A DNA stretch of 64,000 bases from Streptomyces caniferus (lineage in GTDB: Bacteria > Actinomycetota > Actinomycetes > Streptomycetales > Streptomycetaceae). The stretch lies in contig NZ_BLIN01000005.1 of assembly GCF_009811555.1 (NCBI RefSeq), forward strand, positions 1,497,501 through 1,561,500, written 5' to 3'. Below are positions 41,381 to 49,132 of this stretch, in pieces. The notes beneath the pieces are model-generated. The model did no database searches, was not told the origin of the DNA, and saw nothing but the letters and a program-made list of their open reading frames with translations. The translations under genes were made by a program, and so were the position numbers. How positions within the stretch are numbered: position 1 is the first letter of the stretch; every line of letters starts with the position of its first letter.

Positions 41381-43813
41381 TCAGCGGCGCGGTGGTCGGG
41401 TGCGCGGGTCGGAGCCGGGACGAGCTGCCGCCGTGGGAGCCGTCCGGGTGCGGTCGTTGGTCGAGGTCGTGGGCTGACGGGTGCCGGCCTGCGGGTGAGG
41501 AGCCGCTTCTCCCGGGTGCGCGGGGAGCTGGGCGAGGCGGCGCAGGCGCCAGACCAGGACGTCGTTCACGTCCTCGGCGGTGTCGAGTTCGCGCATGGCG
41601 ATGGCCTGCTGCAGGAGCGCCTCGGGCTCGTGGCCCGCCTGTTCGGCCTGGGCGAGGGTGGCGGCCAGGGCATCGGTCCTCGGCGTGCCATCTGCTCGTA
41701 GTCCCTGCTGCGGGAGTGCTGCGCGGATGGTGGCCTCGTGGGTTCGGCGTACGACTTCGGGGAGGGCGCGGCCTTGGTCGCGCAGTGCTCGCATGGGTGT
41801 GGCGGCGGCTTGGCGGCAGGCGGCTCGTAGGTGCTCGGCGGTCTGTCGGGAGGCGTGGGCCTGCTGGGCGTGGCCCCGGGCGGAGTGCCAGCGGGCGGCG
41901 GCGAGGGCGACCAGGACCAGGGTCGAGGCGAGCATGGCGGTGGTGCCGCCGTCTTCGCCACGGCCGAGAGCACTGCCGGCCTGGATGATGCCCCGGGCGG
42001 CCGAGCGGATCGCCCGGGTATCGGTGCGCTCCGCTCGGACATGACTGCGGGTCGCCCGCTCGAATTCTCGGGCGGCAGCCGCCAGCTCGGCGCGGGTAGC
42101 GGCCGGAGAGGTCTGAGCGGCCGCGTCCAGGAGTTCGCCGACGCCGACGAGCTGGGCGGCGGCTTCATCGTCGCCACCGTCGAGGAGGACGGCGGCATGC
42201 TCGGCGATGCCGGTGGCGCTCCGCCGTGCACGGGCGGGCGGGGACCAGTCCGGTCGACCGCTGTTGGTGGCCGAAGCCGTTGTCTGGTCGACCGTGTCGT
42301 CGGCGAGGCGAAGGCGGATCTTCGGCAGGGACAGGTCGGGGGCGAGTTTGGAGCCGGGGAACCAGACCGGTTCACGGTGGCGGTTGCGGTCGCCGGGCAA
42401 GGCGACGTTGTAGCCGATGGCATCGCCGGACGGGGCAGTGCGTATTTTCACGCGCAGCCCGGCCTCGCGCAGCCGGGTGAAGAACTCTTCTTCGGTGGCC
42501 GCTCCGGCGAGGGACTGGCGGACGGCTTCGCGAAGCGTTTCGCGCGAGGGCTCAGGTCGGCCGGTGCGTTCGGCCTTGAAGCGCTCGGCACTGGTGGGTG
42601 TCTTGGAGCCGGTGCCGTCGCCCGGGTTGAGGCGGCGCAGTCCCCACTCTTTCTCGATGCGGCGGCATTCGGCCTGGGCCTTCTTGAAGTCGTAGTTCAT
42701 CCGGGGGCGGCGCAGGTCGCCTCGGACCATGGTGGCCAGGATGTGGATGTGGTCGTCCGCGTGGCGTACCGCGACCCAGCGGCAGCCGTCCGGGTCGCCC
42801 TCGGGAGCGATCCCGGTCGCCGCGACGAGGCGTTGGGCGACGGTGTTCCACTCAGCATCGGTCAGCATCCGGTCGCCGGGGTCGGTGCGCACCGAGCAGT
42901 GCCACACATGCTTGGCAGGCGCACGGTCGCCGGCCTGCTTGACCCGGAGGTCAAGGGCGGCGGTGAGGCGGGCGAGGGTGGCCTTGGGGTCCGAGTCAGG
43001 GCTGGTGTCGCGGCCCGGGTCGGGCGCGAAGCCGTCCCAGCTCCCGACAAGGTGAGCATCGACGTGCTCGTCCCGCTTGCCGGGGCCGTAGAGGTAGACG
43101 AGCAGGCCGTGGGTGCGTGAGCCGCGCCGGATCTTGGGAACCATCAGAGCCGCTTCTTCACCAGGGCGTCGGCCGTGCCCGTCGACGCGGGACAGCAGCC
43201 GGATCAAGGCGGCCAGGGCGTGGTCGAGTTCACCGGGGCGGGGCTGTCCTCCGGCGTTTTGGATGAACGCGATCTGGTTGATGTTGTTGCCGATCCGGGA
43301 GAGGGCGGTGCGCAGGGCGGCCAGCTCGTCGATGGCGGTGTCGAGCTGCTCGTTGGAGTGCAGGGTGGTGGAACCGCGGGCGGCGGCGAGCCCGGCGGCG
43401 GCGAGGAAGCGGGCGACGGTGACGCCGCGCTGCACTGCGGCGGCGGCGATCTCGGCTTTCTCGGTGTCGGAGAGGCGAGTTGTGGTCTTGTGGGTGCGCT
43501 CGTTCGGGTTGCGGCTGCGGCGGCGCGGTGTGCGGTCGGGGAACGCGGGCGTGTTCGGGCTCGGCTGCTCGCGCAGGGCGCGGTGTTCTGCTTCTCCCCC
43601 TTCGACCGGCGCCCCCTGGTGCCAGTTGCCCCACGGGTCCTCGTGCGCCCTCGCTCGGGTACCTGTCGGGCTTCCCCCGCCCTCCTGGGTGGGGGCAAGT
43701 GCATGCGACGGGCCGTAGGACCGTCGTATGCGACAACTTGCTCCGCCAGGAGCCGTCGTGGGCTCACGCTGCTGTCCGGCCGTGGTGTCCACCGGGTCGT
43801 TGGCGGTGGTCAC
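41381..43813 (-). CDS. MobC-MobA fusion relaxase
   Basis: An 810-residue protein in one open frame. Residues about 110-210 are a MobC-like relaxosome protein (TTTRLSDTEKAEIAAAAVQR, LRTALSRIGNNINQIAF). The frame then runs through GEEAALMVPKIRRGSR, the usual start of the separate relaxase, into a MobA/P-type relaxase: LDLRVKQAGDRAPAKHVWHC and the HUH motif HADDHIHI at about 353-360. The relaxase nicks oriT and stays bound to the 5' end. The C-terminal 350 residues are helical. The GTG at 43813 overlaps the previous stop (GTGA). An internal ATG at 43144 could also give a separate 587-residue relaxase. Confidence 0.85.
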   Translation of the reverse strand: MTTANDPVDTTAGQQREPTTAPGGASCRIRRSYGPSHALAPTQEGGGSPTGTRARAHEDPWGNWHQGAPVEGGEAEHRALREQPSPNTPAFPDRTPRRRSRNPNERTHKTTTRLSDTEKAEIAAAAVQRGVTVARFLAAAGLAAARGSTTLHSNEQLDTAIDELAALRTALSRIGNNINQIAFIQNAGGQPRPGELDHALAALIRLLSRVDGHGRRPGEEAALMVPKIRRGSRTHGLLVYLYGPGKRDEHVDAHLVGSWDGFAPDPGRDTSPDSDPKATLARLTAALDLRVKQAGDRAPAKHVWHCSVRTDPGDRMLTDAEWNTVAQRLVAATGIAPEGDPDGCRWVAVRHADDHIHILATMVRGDLRRPRMNYDFKKAQAECRRIEKEWGLRRLNPGDGTGSKTPTSAERFKAERTGRPEPSRETLREAVRQSLAGAATEEEFFTRLREAGLRVKIRTAPSGDAIGYNVALPGDRNRHREPVWFPGSKLAPDLSLPKIRLRLADDTVDQTTASATNSGRPDWSPPARARRSATGIAEHAAVLLDGGDDEAAAQLVGVGELLDAAAQTSPAATRAELAAAAREFERATRSHVRAERTDTRAIRSAARGIIQAGSALGRGEDGGTTAMLASTLVLVALAAARWHSARGHAQQAHASRQTAEHLRAACRQAAATPMRALRDQGRALPEVVRRTHEATIRAALPQQGLRADGTPRTDALAATLAQAEQAGHEPEALLQQAIAMRELDTAEDVNDVLVWRLRRLAQLPAHPGEAAPHPQAGTRQPTTSTNDRTRTAPTAAARPGSDPRTRPPRR

Positions 43814-44034
43814 CGGCTCGTCTCCGGGTCCTGCTGCTGGATTTCGCGGACGAGGTCCTCGATCCAGTCCATGGCCAGGACCGGGTGGTGCAGGGTCCAG
43901 GGGCGACTGTGGCGCTCTCGTTGCACGGTCCAGGTGGTGTCGGGGCCGGACTGGGCGCGGTGGAGGTGTCCGCGCTGGTGCAGGACGGTCAGCCAGGAGT
44001 CGACTTCGGCGGGCGTGGCCGGGTGGGTGCGCAT
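43810..44034 (-). CDS. Small protein upstream of relaxase
   Basis: A 74-residue protein (PATPAEVDSWLTVLHQRGHL, RPWTLHHPVLAMDWIEDLVR) whose TGA overlaps the GTG start of the relaxase. Sequence suggests a small winged-helix-like or helical fold. It is probably an accessory of the relaxosome. No strong ribosome site. Confidence 0.6.
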   Translation of the reverse strand: MRTHPATPAEVDSWLTVLHQRGHLHRAQSGPDTTWTVQRERHSRPWTLHHPVLAMDWIEDLVREIQQQDPETSR

Positions 44035-44079
44035 CAGGTGTGTTCCGCTTCTGCTCTGGAGAGGCGTGCGTGTGTGTCC

Positions 44080-44123
44080 GGGGCGGGTGACCGGCCGTGG
44101 TGCCCGGCTCGGTCACCCGCCCC
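44080..44123. terminator. Long hairpin between DUF2637 gene and relaxase genes
   Basis: A perfect 14-bp inverted repeat (GGGGCGGGTGACCG at 44080-44093, complement at 44110-44123) with a 16-base loop, 11 bases after the DUF2637 stop. It may be a terminator separating the replication genes from the relaxase genes, or an oriT hairpin. Confidence 0.5.
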
Positions 44124-44134
44124 GTGGTGTCCGG

Positions 44135-45202
44135 TCAGGGCCGGGCGGAGGTGACCGGCTGCCCGCGCTGCTCGCGGAGCTGAGCCATCAGCGCGGTCAG
44201 GGTGTCGCTGGACAGGGGGATCTGCTGACCGCGGATCGCCTGGGCGACCACCTTGCGGGTCAGCTTGTCCTCGGCCCTGACCGCTGACCGGGCGATCTCC
44301 AGCAGCTCCTCGGTATCCGGGTCAGGCCGCCGGTCACCGGGCACCCGGGCGTCCCGGTCAGTGACCGGCGGCGGAGTGACCGGCCGTTCGGTGACCGGCG
44401 AGGGGCTGTCCTGGTGGCCGGTGACCGGCTCGGTGCCGTCCGGGCGGTCAGTGACCGGCGGCGCGGTGTCCTGCTGTCCGGGCAGGTCAGCGGCCTCGTG
44501 CGGCTGACCGTGGTGACCGGTGACCGGGTTGGTGCTGTCCGCCGGGGCGCTGTCCCCGGTCAGTGACTGAGGGCTGGGGGTGGTCTGCTTGTCCAGGGAA
44601 CGAGGCGGCCGGTCGGTCAGGGCAGTGACCGGCTGCCCGGCGGTGACCTGACCGGGCTCCGGCTGCTGACCGACCTGGTCGGCCCGGGTGACCGCGATGC
44701 CGGCGGGCTTGCCGACCTGACCGAGGTGACCGGCCTGACCGTGGTCCTCGCGGTCACTGTCCTTGACCGGACCGCGGGCGATGAGGATGTAGAGGTGGAC
44801 GGCGCCGGCCAGCGCGAGCGGGGCGATCGTGGACAGCACCGCGACCACGGTGTCTCCGAGCCGGAGCCCGGTGTCCGGTGCCGCTTCCTCGTTGAGCCGC
44901 ACTGCGTGGAGCGCGTTGGCCCAGATGCTGGCGGCGGTGGCCGTGCCGACGAGCATCCAGACGTAGAGCCGGGACCGCATCGGCGCATCGCGCAGGACCA
45001 TGAGGGCCCGGATGCCGTAGGCGATGAACCCGTCGATCACCAGCGGGAAAAGGTAGCTGAGGAAGCCTCGGACGTGGATGGCGACAGCCATCTGCTGAAG
45101 GGCGTCCCAGCTCAGGGCGCATCCCACGCTGCCCAGGGCCATGACGACCGCGCGGTCCCAGTCGGTGATGCGCGCGGCCGTCGGCCCGCTCGCCGTGCTC
45201 AC
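44135..45202 (-). CDS. DUF2637 membrane protein (Spd/transfer-associated)
   Basis: A 355-residue protein. Four membrane helices occupy residues 15-145 (for example LSYLFPLVIDGFIAYGIRAL and TVVAVLSTIAPLALAGAVHL), the DUF2637 pattern seen on actinomycete plasmids. A long cytoplasmic region with many PVT-containing repeats (PVTDRP, PVTGHQ, PVTERP) follows, and the C-terminal 60 residues look helix-turn-helix-like (LTRKVVAQAIRGQQIPLSSD). The repeats in DNA are CCGGTCAC words. The gene starts in an ATGA overlap with the WhiB gene. It may act in plasmid spread or couple the membrane to replication. Confidence 0.8.
   Translation of the reverse strand: MSTASGPTAARITDWDRAVVMALGSVGCALSWDALQQMAVAIHVRGFLSYLFPLVIDGFIAYGIRALMVLRDAPMRSRLYVWMLVGTATAASIWANALHAVRLNEEAAPDTGLRLGDTVVAVLSTIAPLALAGAVHLYILIARGPVKDSDREDHGQAGHLGQVGKPAGIAVTRADQVGQQPEPGQVTAGQPVTALTDRPPRSLDKQTTPSPQSLTGDSAPADSTNPVTGHHGQPHEAADLPGQQDTAPPVTDRPDGTEPVTGHQDSPSPVTERPVTPPPVTDRDARVPGDRRPDPDTEELLEIARSAVRAEDKLTRKVVAQAIRGQQIPLSSDTLTALMAQLREQRGQPVTSARP
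44140..44740. repeat. Cluster of CCGGTCAC/GTGACCGG words
   Basis: The word GTGACCGG or close variants occurs more than ten times here, for example near 44151, 44359, 44375, 44390, 44418, 44448, 44508, 44628 and 44726, and also in the hairpin at 44080 and the palindrome at 41367. It encodes the PVT repeats of the DUF2637 protein, but it also appears outside genes. Confidence 0.55.
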
Positions 45203-45765
45203 GCCGCCGTCCCGAAGTCGTCGCGGCCCAGACGCTCGCCGTTGGCATTGAGGGACGGGGTGGTCTCCGCACTCTGTTCCAGACCCCGGTTGCGCAGGGC
45301 CCGGCGGAGTTCGCGGTACTTCTTCTGAGCGTGCTCCTCGGTGATCTTCAACAGCCAGGCCAGGCGCTGCTCGGTCACCCCATGGCGGTAGGCGGCGTGG
45401 ACGACCGCGCGGCGCTCGGCCTTGGTGAGGTGGACGTCGCGCCCGGCGACGGTGGCGTTGACGCGGCTGTAGTCCAGACGCTCGGCGAGCTGCTCGTGCA
45501 GCAGGCCGCGTTCCTCCTCGGTCAAGCCACCCCGGATGCCATGGGTGTCACCGCCTTCGAGGGCAGCATCCAGGCAGGTGCGGCGCACCGGGCACTGAGC
45601 GCACAGCGACTTCGCAGTGGCGATCTTGTCGGTCTCGTCGGGCTCCGGGAAGAAGAGTTCGGGGTCCACCGGGTTGTACTCGGTGCGCTGGCAGACGGCC
45701 TCGTCCTGCCAGGTGTGGTCGCCGAGCGACCGGTGGCGGGCAGGGGTGATCGTCGTGGTGGTCAT
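45199..45765 (-). CDS. WhiB-family iron-sulfur regulator
   Basis: A 188-residue WhiB-like protein. Cysteines at 25, 55, 58 and 64 give the C-x29-C-x2-C-x5-C cluster site; THGIRGGLTEEER is the G[VIW]xGG turn. A C-terminal helical domain (YRHGVTEQRLAWLLKITEEH) is longer than in most Wbl proteins and may bind DNA. Wbl proteins bind a [4Fe-4S] cluster and the sigma factor. Located between the DnaC-like and DUF2637 genes, it probably regulates replication or transfer. GGAGCACC precedes the ATG at 45765. Confidence 0.9.
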   Translation of the reverse strand: MTTTTITPARHRSLGDHTWQDEAVCQRTEYNPVDPELFFPEPDETDKIATAKSLCAQCPVRRTCLDAALEGGDTHGIRGGLTEEERGLLHEQLAERLDYSRVNATVAGRDVHLTKAERRAVVHAAYRHGVTEQRLAWLLKITEEHAQKKYRELRRALRNRGLEQSAETTPSLNANGERLGRDDFGTAA

Positions 45766-45872
45766 GCGGGGTGCTCCGATCGCTCTCCGCGCGCAGGGCA
45801 TCGGCGGAGGAGGCGCTGGTCATGAGAGGTGAATGAGGCGGCGCGCCAAGGGCACGGTCGGCCTGCGGAAGG

Positions 45873-46580
45873 TCAGGCGGCAGCGCGGAAGCGTCTGCGG
45901 TCGACCGGCTCGAACTCGACGCGGGTGGTCATCTGCGCGAGCCGGGAGGCGACACGATCGCCGAGGTAGGCCCGGAAGTCCCTGATGCTCAGGTTGGTGG
46001 TGATCAGCGTCGGGAGTTCGAGGTTGTACCGGCGGTTGATCAGCCGGTAGGTCACTTCCTCGACCCACTCGGAGGACTTGGCCGCACCGAGATCGTCGAT
46101 GATCAGCAGCGGGGACCGGCTCACGGCGCCCAGCTCCCGCTCGCTGTCCACCCCAGGCCGAGGGCGCAGGTCGGCGTACAGGTCGGCGGCAGTGGTCGCG
46201 CGCCAGCGCACGCCGACTCCGCTCTGGACCAGCCGCCGGACCGCGCCGTACGCCTGGTGCGTCTTGCCCGCGCCGACGACCCCGGCCATCAGCAGACTGG
46301 GGCCGGTGGTGACCTGCCGCCGGGCTCCCCGGCTGGGAGCGACAGCGGCCTGGGCGACCTCCCGGACCCAGGCCAGAACCTGCGGGTGGTCGGCGACGGC
46401 GGCCTGGTAGCGCGGGGGCATCCCGACCAGCAGGGAGTCCAGCGGGGAGAACGGTTCAGGCTCGTCGACCACCGCGGCGACGGCGGTCGGGTCGATGTTG
46501 CGAGCGGCCAGGATCCGCGCCATGCGGTCCAGGGTGCCCTCGCTGCCGAGAAGCTGCGGTTCGCGGTTACGGGTGCGCAT
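45873..46580 (-). CDS. DnaC/IstB-like AAA+ ATPase
   Basis: A 235-residue AAA+ ATPase. Walker A GVVGAGKTHQA about residues 100-110, Walker B LLIIDDLGAAKSSEW about 160-174, sensor strand TLITTNLSIRDFRAYLGDRV and arginine RVASRLAQMTTRVEF. This is the helicase-loader/DnaC-like type. It overlaps the initiator stop (ATGA at 46580). With the putative initiator it may load DnaB at the origin. Confidence 0.85.
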   Translation of the reverse strand: MRTRNREPQLLGSEGTLDRMARILAARNIDPTAVAAVVDEPEPFSPLDSLLVGMPPRYQAAVADHPQVLAWVREVAQAAVAPSRGARRQVTTGPSLLMAGVVGAGKTHQAYGAVRRLVQSGVGVRWRATTAADLYADLRPRPGVDSERELGAVSRSPLLIIDDLGAAKSSEWVEEVTYRLINRRYNLELPTLITTNLSIRDFRAYLGDRVASRLAQMTTRVEFEPVDRRRFRAAA

Positions 46581-47599
46581 CACAGCTCCTCGGCGTAGGC
46601 GGCGGCAGCGTCGACCGGGTTGGTCCACGCCTGGTGAGCGGGCACGTTAAGCCGGGATCCCGGCCGCGCCAAACCGCCGGGCCGTGTGTTCATGGCCTCG
46701 TTGACCATGCTGGTCAGCACGCTCGGGTGCTTGGGGTTGGCCGCGAAATTCGCCAGCCCGGCCCGGATGTGCTCCGGGGCGATGCCCTCGCCCAGGAGCT
46801 TCTTGGTGATCCGCCCGAGGTGCCCGATCACGTCGTTGGGCGGGCGCTCGTCGCAGGCAGCGGTGTACTCGCCGATGAGTTGGTTGGCCGAGACGGTGGC
46901 TGCGGGCGCTGTGCGCCCCGTAGGTACAGAGGATCCAGGATCCAAGATCCTAGATCCAGGCGCCGAGCCCTCGCCGAGTCCTCCCCTAGGCTTCGGGGAG
47001 GACTCGGGGAATGCGCCTTGACCTGCGCTTTTCATGTCATCGTGGCCCGGGGTGCCCGTCATGGCGTCGAGGACGTCCTGCTGGGCAACGGGAGTCTGGC
47101 CTACCTGGCCGCGAGGCTCCTCGGCGGGCTGCGCGGGCAGATCGAGGGCGCAGGGAGTGTTCGGCGAGCCCTCGGGGAGTCCTCGGGGAGGGGCCGTCGG
47201 CTCCTCGGCCCGCTTGGTGCAGGTGCCCTTGCAGGGGGCGCACCGGTCGGCAGCCTGGTGCTGCGGACAGGAGGGCAAGCGGGACTGGCTCGGCTTGTCG
47301 ATCTTCTGGTGCTCGGCCCAAGTGACGACATGCAGGTACCGGCGGCCGTCGCATCCGGTGTACCGACAGATCAGCGCCGCGTCGGCAAGCTGCTGCAGGT
47401 CGTCCTCGACGTGCACCGAGGTGTGCTCGGCGCGCAGCGGCCAGAGCAGCCCTGCGATGATCGCGGCGTTGTCGCGGTGACGCCCGTGGTCGTCGGCTTG
47501 GGTGAGGAGGCCGAAGAAGGTCCGCTCGGCGGCGACGGTGATCTGGGCGAGCGACTCGCTGGTGAAAGCTTCGGGCTTGATGGTTCGTATCCGCGCCAT
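46580..47599 (-). CDS. Putative replication initiator
   Basis: A 339-residue protein. Residues 1-85 (IRTIKPEAFTSESLAQITVA, FFGLLTQADDHGRHRDNAAI) look like the winged-helix N-terminus of phage- and plasmid-type replisome organisers. The C-terminal 100 residues include ANQLIGEYTAACDERPPNDV and ITKKLLGEGIAPEHIRAGLA. The middle (115-235) is low-complexity Pro/Gly, and the DNA there carries iteron-like GATCC repeats and a hairpin. It is followed by the DnaC-like gene, the usual order for an initiator and loader. Confidence 0.7.
   Translation of the reverse strand: MARIRTIKPEAFTSESLAQITVAAERTFFGLLTQADDHGRHRDNAAIIAGLLWPLRAEHTSVHVEDDLQQLADAALICRYTGCDGRRYLHVVTWAEHQKIDKPSQSRLPSCPQHQAADRCAPCKGTCTKRAEEPTAPPRGLPEGSPNTPCALDLPAQPAEEPRGQVGQTPVAQQDVLDAMTGTPGHDDMKSAGQGAFPESSPKPRGGLGEGSAPGSRILDPGSSVPTGRTAPAATVSANQLIGEYTAACDERPPNDVIGHLGRITKKLLGEGIAPEHIRAGLANFAANPKHPSVLTSMVNEAMNTRPGGLARPGSRLNVPAHQAWTNPVDAAAAYAEEL
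46656..46674 (+). promoter_or_regulatory. Dispersed motif inside initiator gene
   Basis: GATCCCGGCCGCGCCAAAC matches the core of the motif found between operons at 14168, 14225, 23084, 25181 and 31973, but here lies within coding sequence. Confidence 0.35.
46931..46960. repeat. GATCC iteron-like repeats
   Basis: Four near-direct GATCC units at 7-8 base spacing (GGATCCAGGATCCAAGATCC and then TAGATCCAGG) inside the putative initiator gene. Iterons within a rep gene often mark the origin of replication. Confidence 0.5.
46974..47007. repeat. Perfect 13-bp inverted repeat in initiator gene
   Basis: CCGAGTCCTCCCC (46974-46986) pairs with 46995-47007 across an eight-base loop, 14 bases from the GATCC repeats. 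Possible origin hairpin. Confidence 0.5.
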
Positions 47600-47600
47600 G

Positions 47601-47927
47601 TCAGCAGCCCCGATCGGCGGCGGTCGCGTCGCTGCGGGTGAGGTTCGCGTGGGCGAGGTCGAACACGTGCGGCCGCGTCCAGTCCGCCTTCGGCCAGACC
47701 CGCAGGATCCACCGGGCTGCGAACCTGGCCGTGTTCCGGCCCAGCTTCAGCGTCTCGCCGGCCTCGTCCTTGACAATGGCGTGTGGGTGGGGCCACGCGT
47801 GCTGAGGGTCGTTGAGGCTGACCCGGATGGTGGCCGCGCCCGGGATCATGTCGGCGAGCTGGGCGGCGAGGCGGTGCTGACGGTCGTCTTCCGGGCAGGC
47901 CGGGGTGCCGCTCGGCATGGCGAGCAT
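47601..47927 (-). CDS. Small protein upstream of initiator
   Basis: A 108-residue protein (QHRLAAQLADMIPGAATIRV, HAIVKDEAGETLKLGRNTAR) with GGAGTATCGC before the ATG at 47927. Its stop is one base from the initiator start. It is the first gene of the minus-strand replication/mobilisation operon. No domain recognised. Confidence 0.6.
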   Translation of the reverse strand: MLAMPSGTPACPEDDRQHRLAAQLADMIPGAATIRVSLNDPQHAWPHPHAIVKDEAGETLKLGRNTARFAARWILRVWPKADWTRPHVFDLAHANLTRSDATAADRGC

Positions 47928-48027
47928 GCGATACTCCGTTGCTTGTAGGAGATGCGGTGCGACGGTTCTCGTGCAAAAGCCCCGTCGCCTCGCGAGATGT
48001 GAATGGGTGCTCCTCGGGGTGCCCGGC

Positions 48028-48062
48028 CCGGCGCCTGGGAGTTGGTAGCTCCCGGGCGCCGG
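48028..48062. repeat. Self-complementary hairpin
   Basis: CCGGCGCCTGGGAG and CTCCCGGGCGCCGG flank TTGGTAG, giving a near-perfect 14-bp stem. It overlaps the 30-bp repeat that recurs at 14429. Confidence 0.65.
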
Positions 48063-48067
48063 TCTCA
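48038..48067 (+). repeat. 30-bp repeat, inverted copy of 14429-14458
   Basis: 29 of 30 bases match the reverse complement of 14429-14458. Core GGAGTTGGTAGCTCCCGG. It lies upstream of the replication operon, 33.6 kb from the other copy. Confidence 0.7.
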
Positions 48068-48949
48068 TTCACCCCGGCGGACATCACGGCCCGCGTGGGT
48101 CCATCACCCCTCCCCTCTTGGCCTATCGGCCGATGATCCGCTTGTGCGGGGACCAGCAACATATGCGGGCACCCGCGCAAGATCCAGTCGTTGGGAATGA
48201 GGTGCCACTGCACCGGAATCGGCATCTGCCGGACGATCTTTTCAGGAACCCGCAACGGCCGGTGCGGTGATGGGTGAATCTCCAGGCCTCGCCGAGATAG
48301 GAGCGCCATTTGGTGTCCGGCGCCTGGGAGTTACCGCGCTCAGGCACCGCCACTGTTTTACGGGTTGCTGGAACCGTCCCGACCGCATCCCCCGCATATA
48401 GTTCCTACCTGCCGTCTGTCGCTGAGCCAGGTTCCCGGCGAGGGACGACGAACATACGCAAGGGCGATCTCAAGATCCATACTTAGCTGCCGGCCTCGCT
48501 ACGACTCGCAGTGGAGGCGACGACTGACTGCAGAGGTGAGGCCTGGAGAGTTCGGGTTGGACCGAGGACTCCGAAATCGATCTCCACGTGACCTCCTGTG
48601 TCTGATGCCGCAACGCTCTGTTGTACCGGCTGGCCATAAAGATTTAAGCCAAGACCGAGAAGCTCCGTCAAAGCAGACCGTATGCCCGTTTTGGCCGCAT
48701 AGGTCGCGACCGTACGGGCGATCTACTGAGGCTGCTTGCAGCACACAACCGCCTTGCGAATTAGGGGACATGGGGACTTCCGGCTACACGGGAGAGGTGA
48801 CTGCACCGCTGGTCTAGACCGGCAGCAGAAGGCAACGGTGAAAACCGGCAAACATTTGCCGGTTTCGCAGATCAGGCGTAAGCGCGAGGGCGGGATGCCC
48901 GGTTCACTGGTGATCGAGAGCGCGATCACCGGGGAACTTAATTTAATAC

Positions 48950-48977
48950 TTGACAGTCACATTCTCGCGAGTATGTG
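48950..48977 (+). promoter_or_regulatory. Promoter with operator palindrome
   Basis: TTGACA at 48950-48955 and TATGTG at 48972-48977, 16 bases apart. Between and across them is CATTCTCGCGAGTATG, a near palindrome. It is 155 bases before the MmyB-type regulator start, so it could be its autoregulated promoter, or that of a small upstream frame. Confidence 0.45.
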
Positions 48978-49132
48978 GCTGCCACCACACGTGGTCAAGA
49001 TCGTTCAAATACCGCGTATGGTCTTAGCGGGGAGACGTTAAGGGCGGGGGACGGCGGCTGCGCTGTCCCTCTTTTTGCATGCCCAAAATCGAGTGTCTCC
49101 TGTCACGCCAACGCAATGACAGGGAGAGGCCG

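Larger units (their letters stand above)
47928..49132. other. Gene-poor region with hairpin, regulatory sites and ORF fragment
   Basis: No convincing gene. It holds the strong hairpin and 30-bp repeat at 48028-48067, a second partial copy of the hairpin core (GGCGCCTGGGAGTT) near 48313, and a minus-strand protein-like segment near 48100-48309 (PVQWHLIPNDWILRGCPHML) with no recognisable start or stop of its own. The last 200 bases contain the promoter and operator-like palindrome of the MmyB-type regulator. Base composition drops between 48480 and 49000 relative to neighbours. This could be the boundary of the conjugative element. Confidence 0.5.

Noticed and set aside
48100..48309. Possible minus-strand gene with PVQWHLIPNDWILRGCPHML
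   Set aside because: Protein-like but without a defined stop in its frame before overlapping other genes; reported only as part of the intergenic region.
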